Origin: Candidatus Fermentithermobacillaceae bacterium UBA3907
GTDB taxonomy: Bacteria > Bacillota > Sulfobacillia > Fermentithermobacillales > Fermentithermobacillaceae
NCBI GenBank assembly: GCA_002391545.1
Contig: DGFF01000092.1
Span: forward strand, 1 to 7,191
Direction of reading: 5' to 3'
Length of the DNA stretch: 7,191 bases
Shown: positions 6,950 through 7,191 of the stretch, piece by piece
Numbering within the stretch: the stretch's first letter is position 1
Layout of the letters: every line of letters starts with the position of its first letter
Notes under the pieces: generated by a model
Database searches by the model: none
Seen by the model: only the letters and a program-made list of their open reading frames with translations
What the model was told of the DNA's origin: nothing
Made by a program: the position numbers and the translations under genes

Positions 6950-7025
6950 TGGCGCGCCTGGCAGGAATCGAACCTGCGACTCCCTGCTTAGAAGGCAGGT
7001 GCTCTATCCCCTGAGCTACAGGCGC
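6950..7025 (-). tRNA. tRNA-Arg (anticodon TCT)
   Basis: The acceptor pair is GCGCCTG (7019-7025) with CAGGCGC (6954-6960). The anticodon arm is CCTGC-CTTCTAA-GCAGG and the T-arm is GCAGG-TTCGATT-CCTGC. The discriminator is G and CCA is encoded at 6950-6952. It reads AGA/AGG. Only one base (7026) lies between it and tRNA-Gly. Confidence 0.96.
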
Positions 7026-7026
7026 A

Positions 7027-7100
<74 letters not shown>

Positions 7101-7149
7101 CAGAAAGTCGTCCTCGGCTCTATTATAATAACACATAATAGCACGAGTT

Positions 7150-7179
7150 ATTGTACTAAAAAAGGAGTTCAGGGGTCAA
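7150..7179 (-). promoter_or_regulatory. Promoter of the tRNA operon
   Basis: On the minus strand TTGACC (7174-7179, 5 of 6), an 18-nt spacer and TACAAT (7150-7155, 5 of 6). Initiation near 7143 would leave a leader of about 43 nt before tRNA-Gly. A perfect TATAAT also occurs at 7122-7127, but it has no recognisable -35 hexamer at 16-18 nt. Confidence 0.65.
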
Positions 7180-7191
7180 GCCTGTGCGCAA

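Noticed and set aside
6749..6960. Direct repeat ATCTGGCGCGCC seen twice, possible attachment site
   Set aside because: Both copies are the 3' ends of the two tRNA-Arg genes, which share acceptor-stem sequence. No integrase or other mobile gene is nearby.

Overview
The window reads almost entirely from the minus strand. It carries a chromosomal housekeeping block for protein quality control, downstream of a tRNA operon. In the direction of transcription the order is: tRNA operon Gly(TCC)-Arg(TCT)-His(GTG)-Arg(TCG)-Gln(TTG)-Lys(TTT)-Leu(TAG), then tig (trigger factor), clpP, clpX and lon. The 3' end of lon lies beyond position 1. The order tig-clpP-clpX-lon, the strong AGGAGG-type ribosome binding sites, the sigma-A-like promoters and the tRNAs with encoded CCA all fit a bacterium, most likely a Bacillota (Clostridia-like) lineage. 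No gene is diagnostic of a genus, so this placement is an inference. Base composition looks somewhat below 50% GC, and I saw no compositional break that suggests horizontal transfer.

Layout. 7101-7191 holds a good promoter for the tRNA operon. 6482-7100 holds seven tRNA genes, several only 1-4 nt apart. 6029-6481 is a gene-free stretch containing a promoter with a perfect TATAAT box, which predicts an untranslated leader of about 300 nt before tig. tig (4523-6028) starts with GTG and has a long acidic C-terminal tail. The 109-nt tig-clpP gap holds an extended -10 box and an 8-bp perfect inverted repeat. clpP (3811-4413) and clpX (2533-3795) are 15 nt apart and surely co-transcribed. The 214-nt clpX-lon gap holds a putative promoter, a 12-bp perfect hairpin and a lon start preceded by a tandem 7-bp duplication that creates an out-of-frame decoy ATG. 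lon (1-2318) is intact as far as it is visible (772 codons).

How the genes work together. Trigger factor meets nascent chains at the ribosome exit. ClpX unfolds tagged or damaged substrates and feeds them into the ClpP chamber. Lon is a separate ATP-dependent protease that combines unfoldase and peptidase in one chain. The block therefore covers folding and disposal of new or damaged cytosolic proteins, placed behind tRNAs used in translation.

No previously undescribed system is evident. The points worth a second look are regulatory (decoy start and hairpin at lon, inverted repeat before clpP, long tig leader) and protein-level (trigger factor with a degenerate FKBP domain and an acidic tail). 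All plus-strand open reading frames appear to be shadows of the minus-strand genes or tRNAs.
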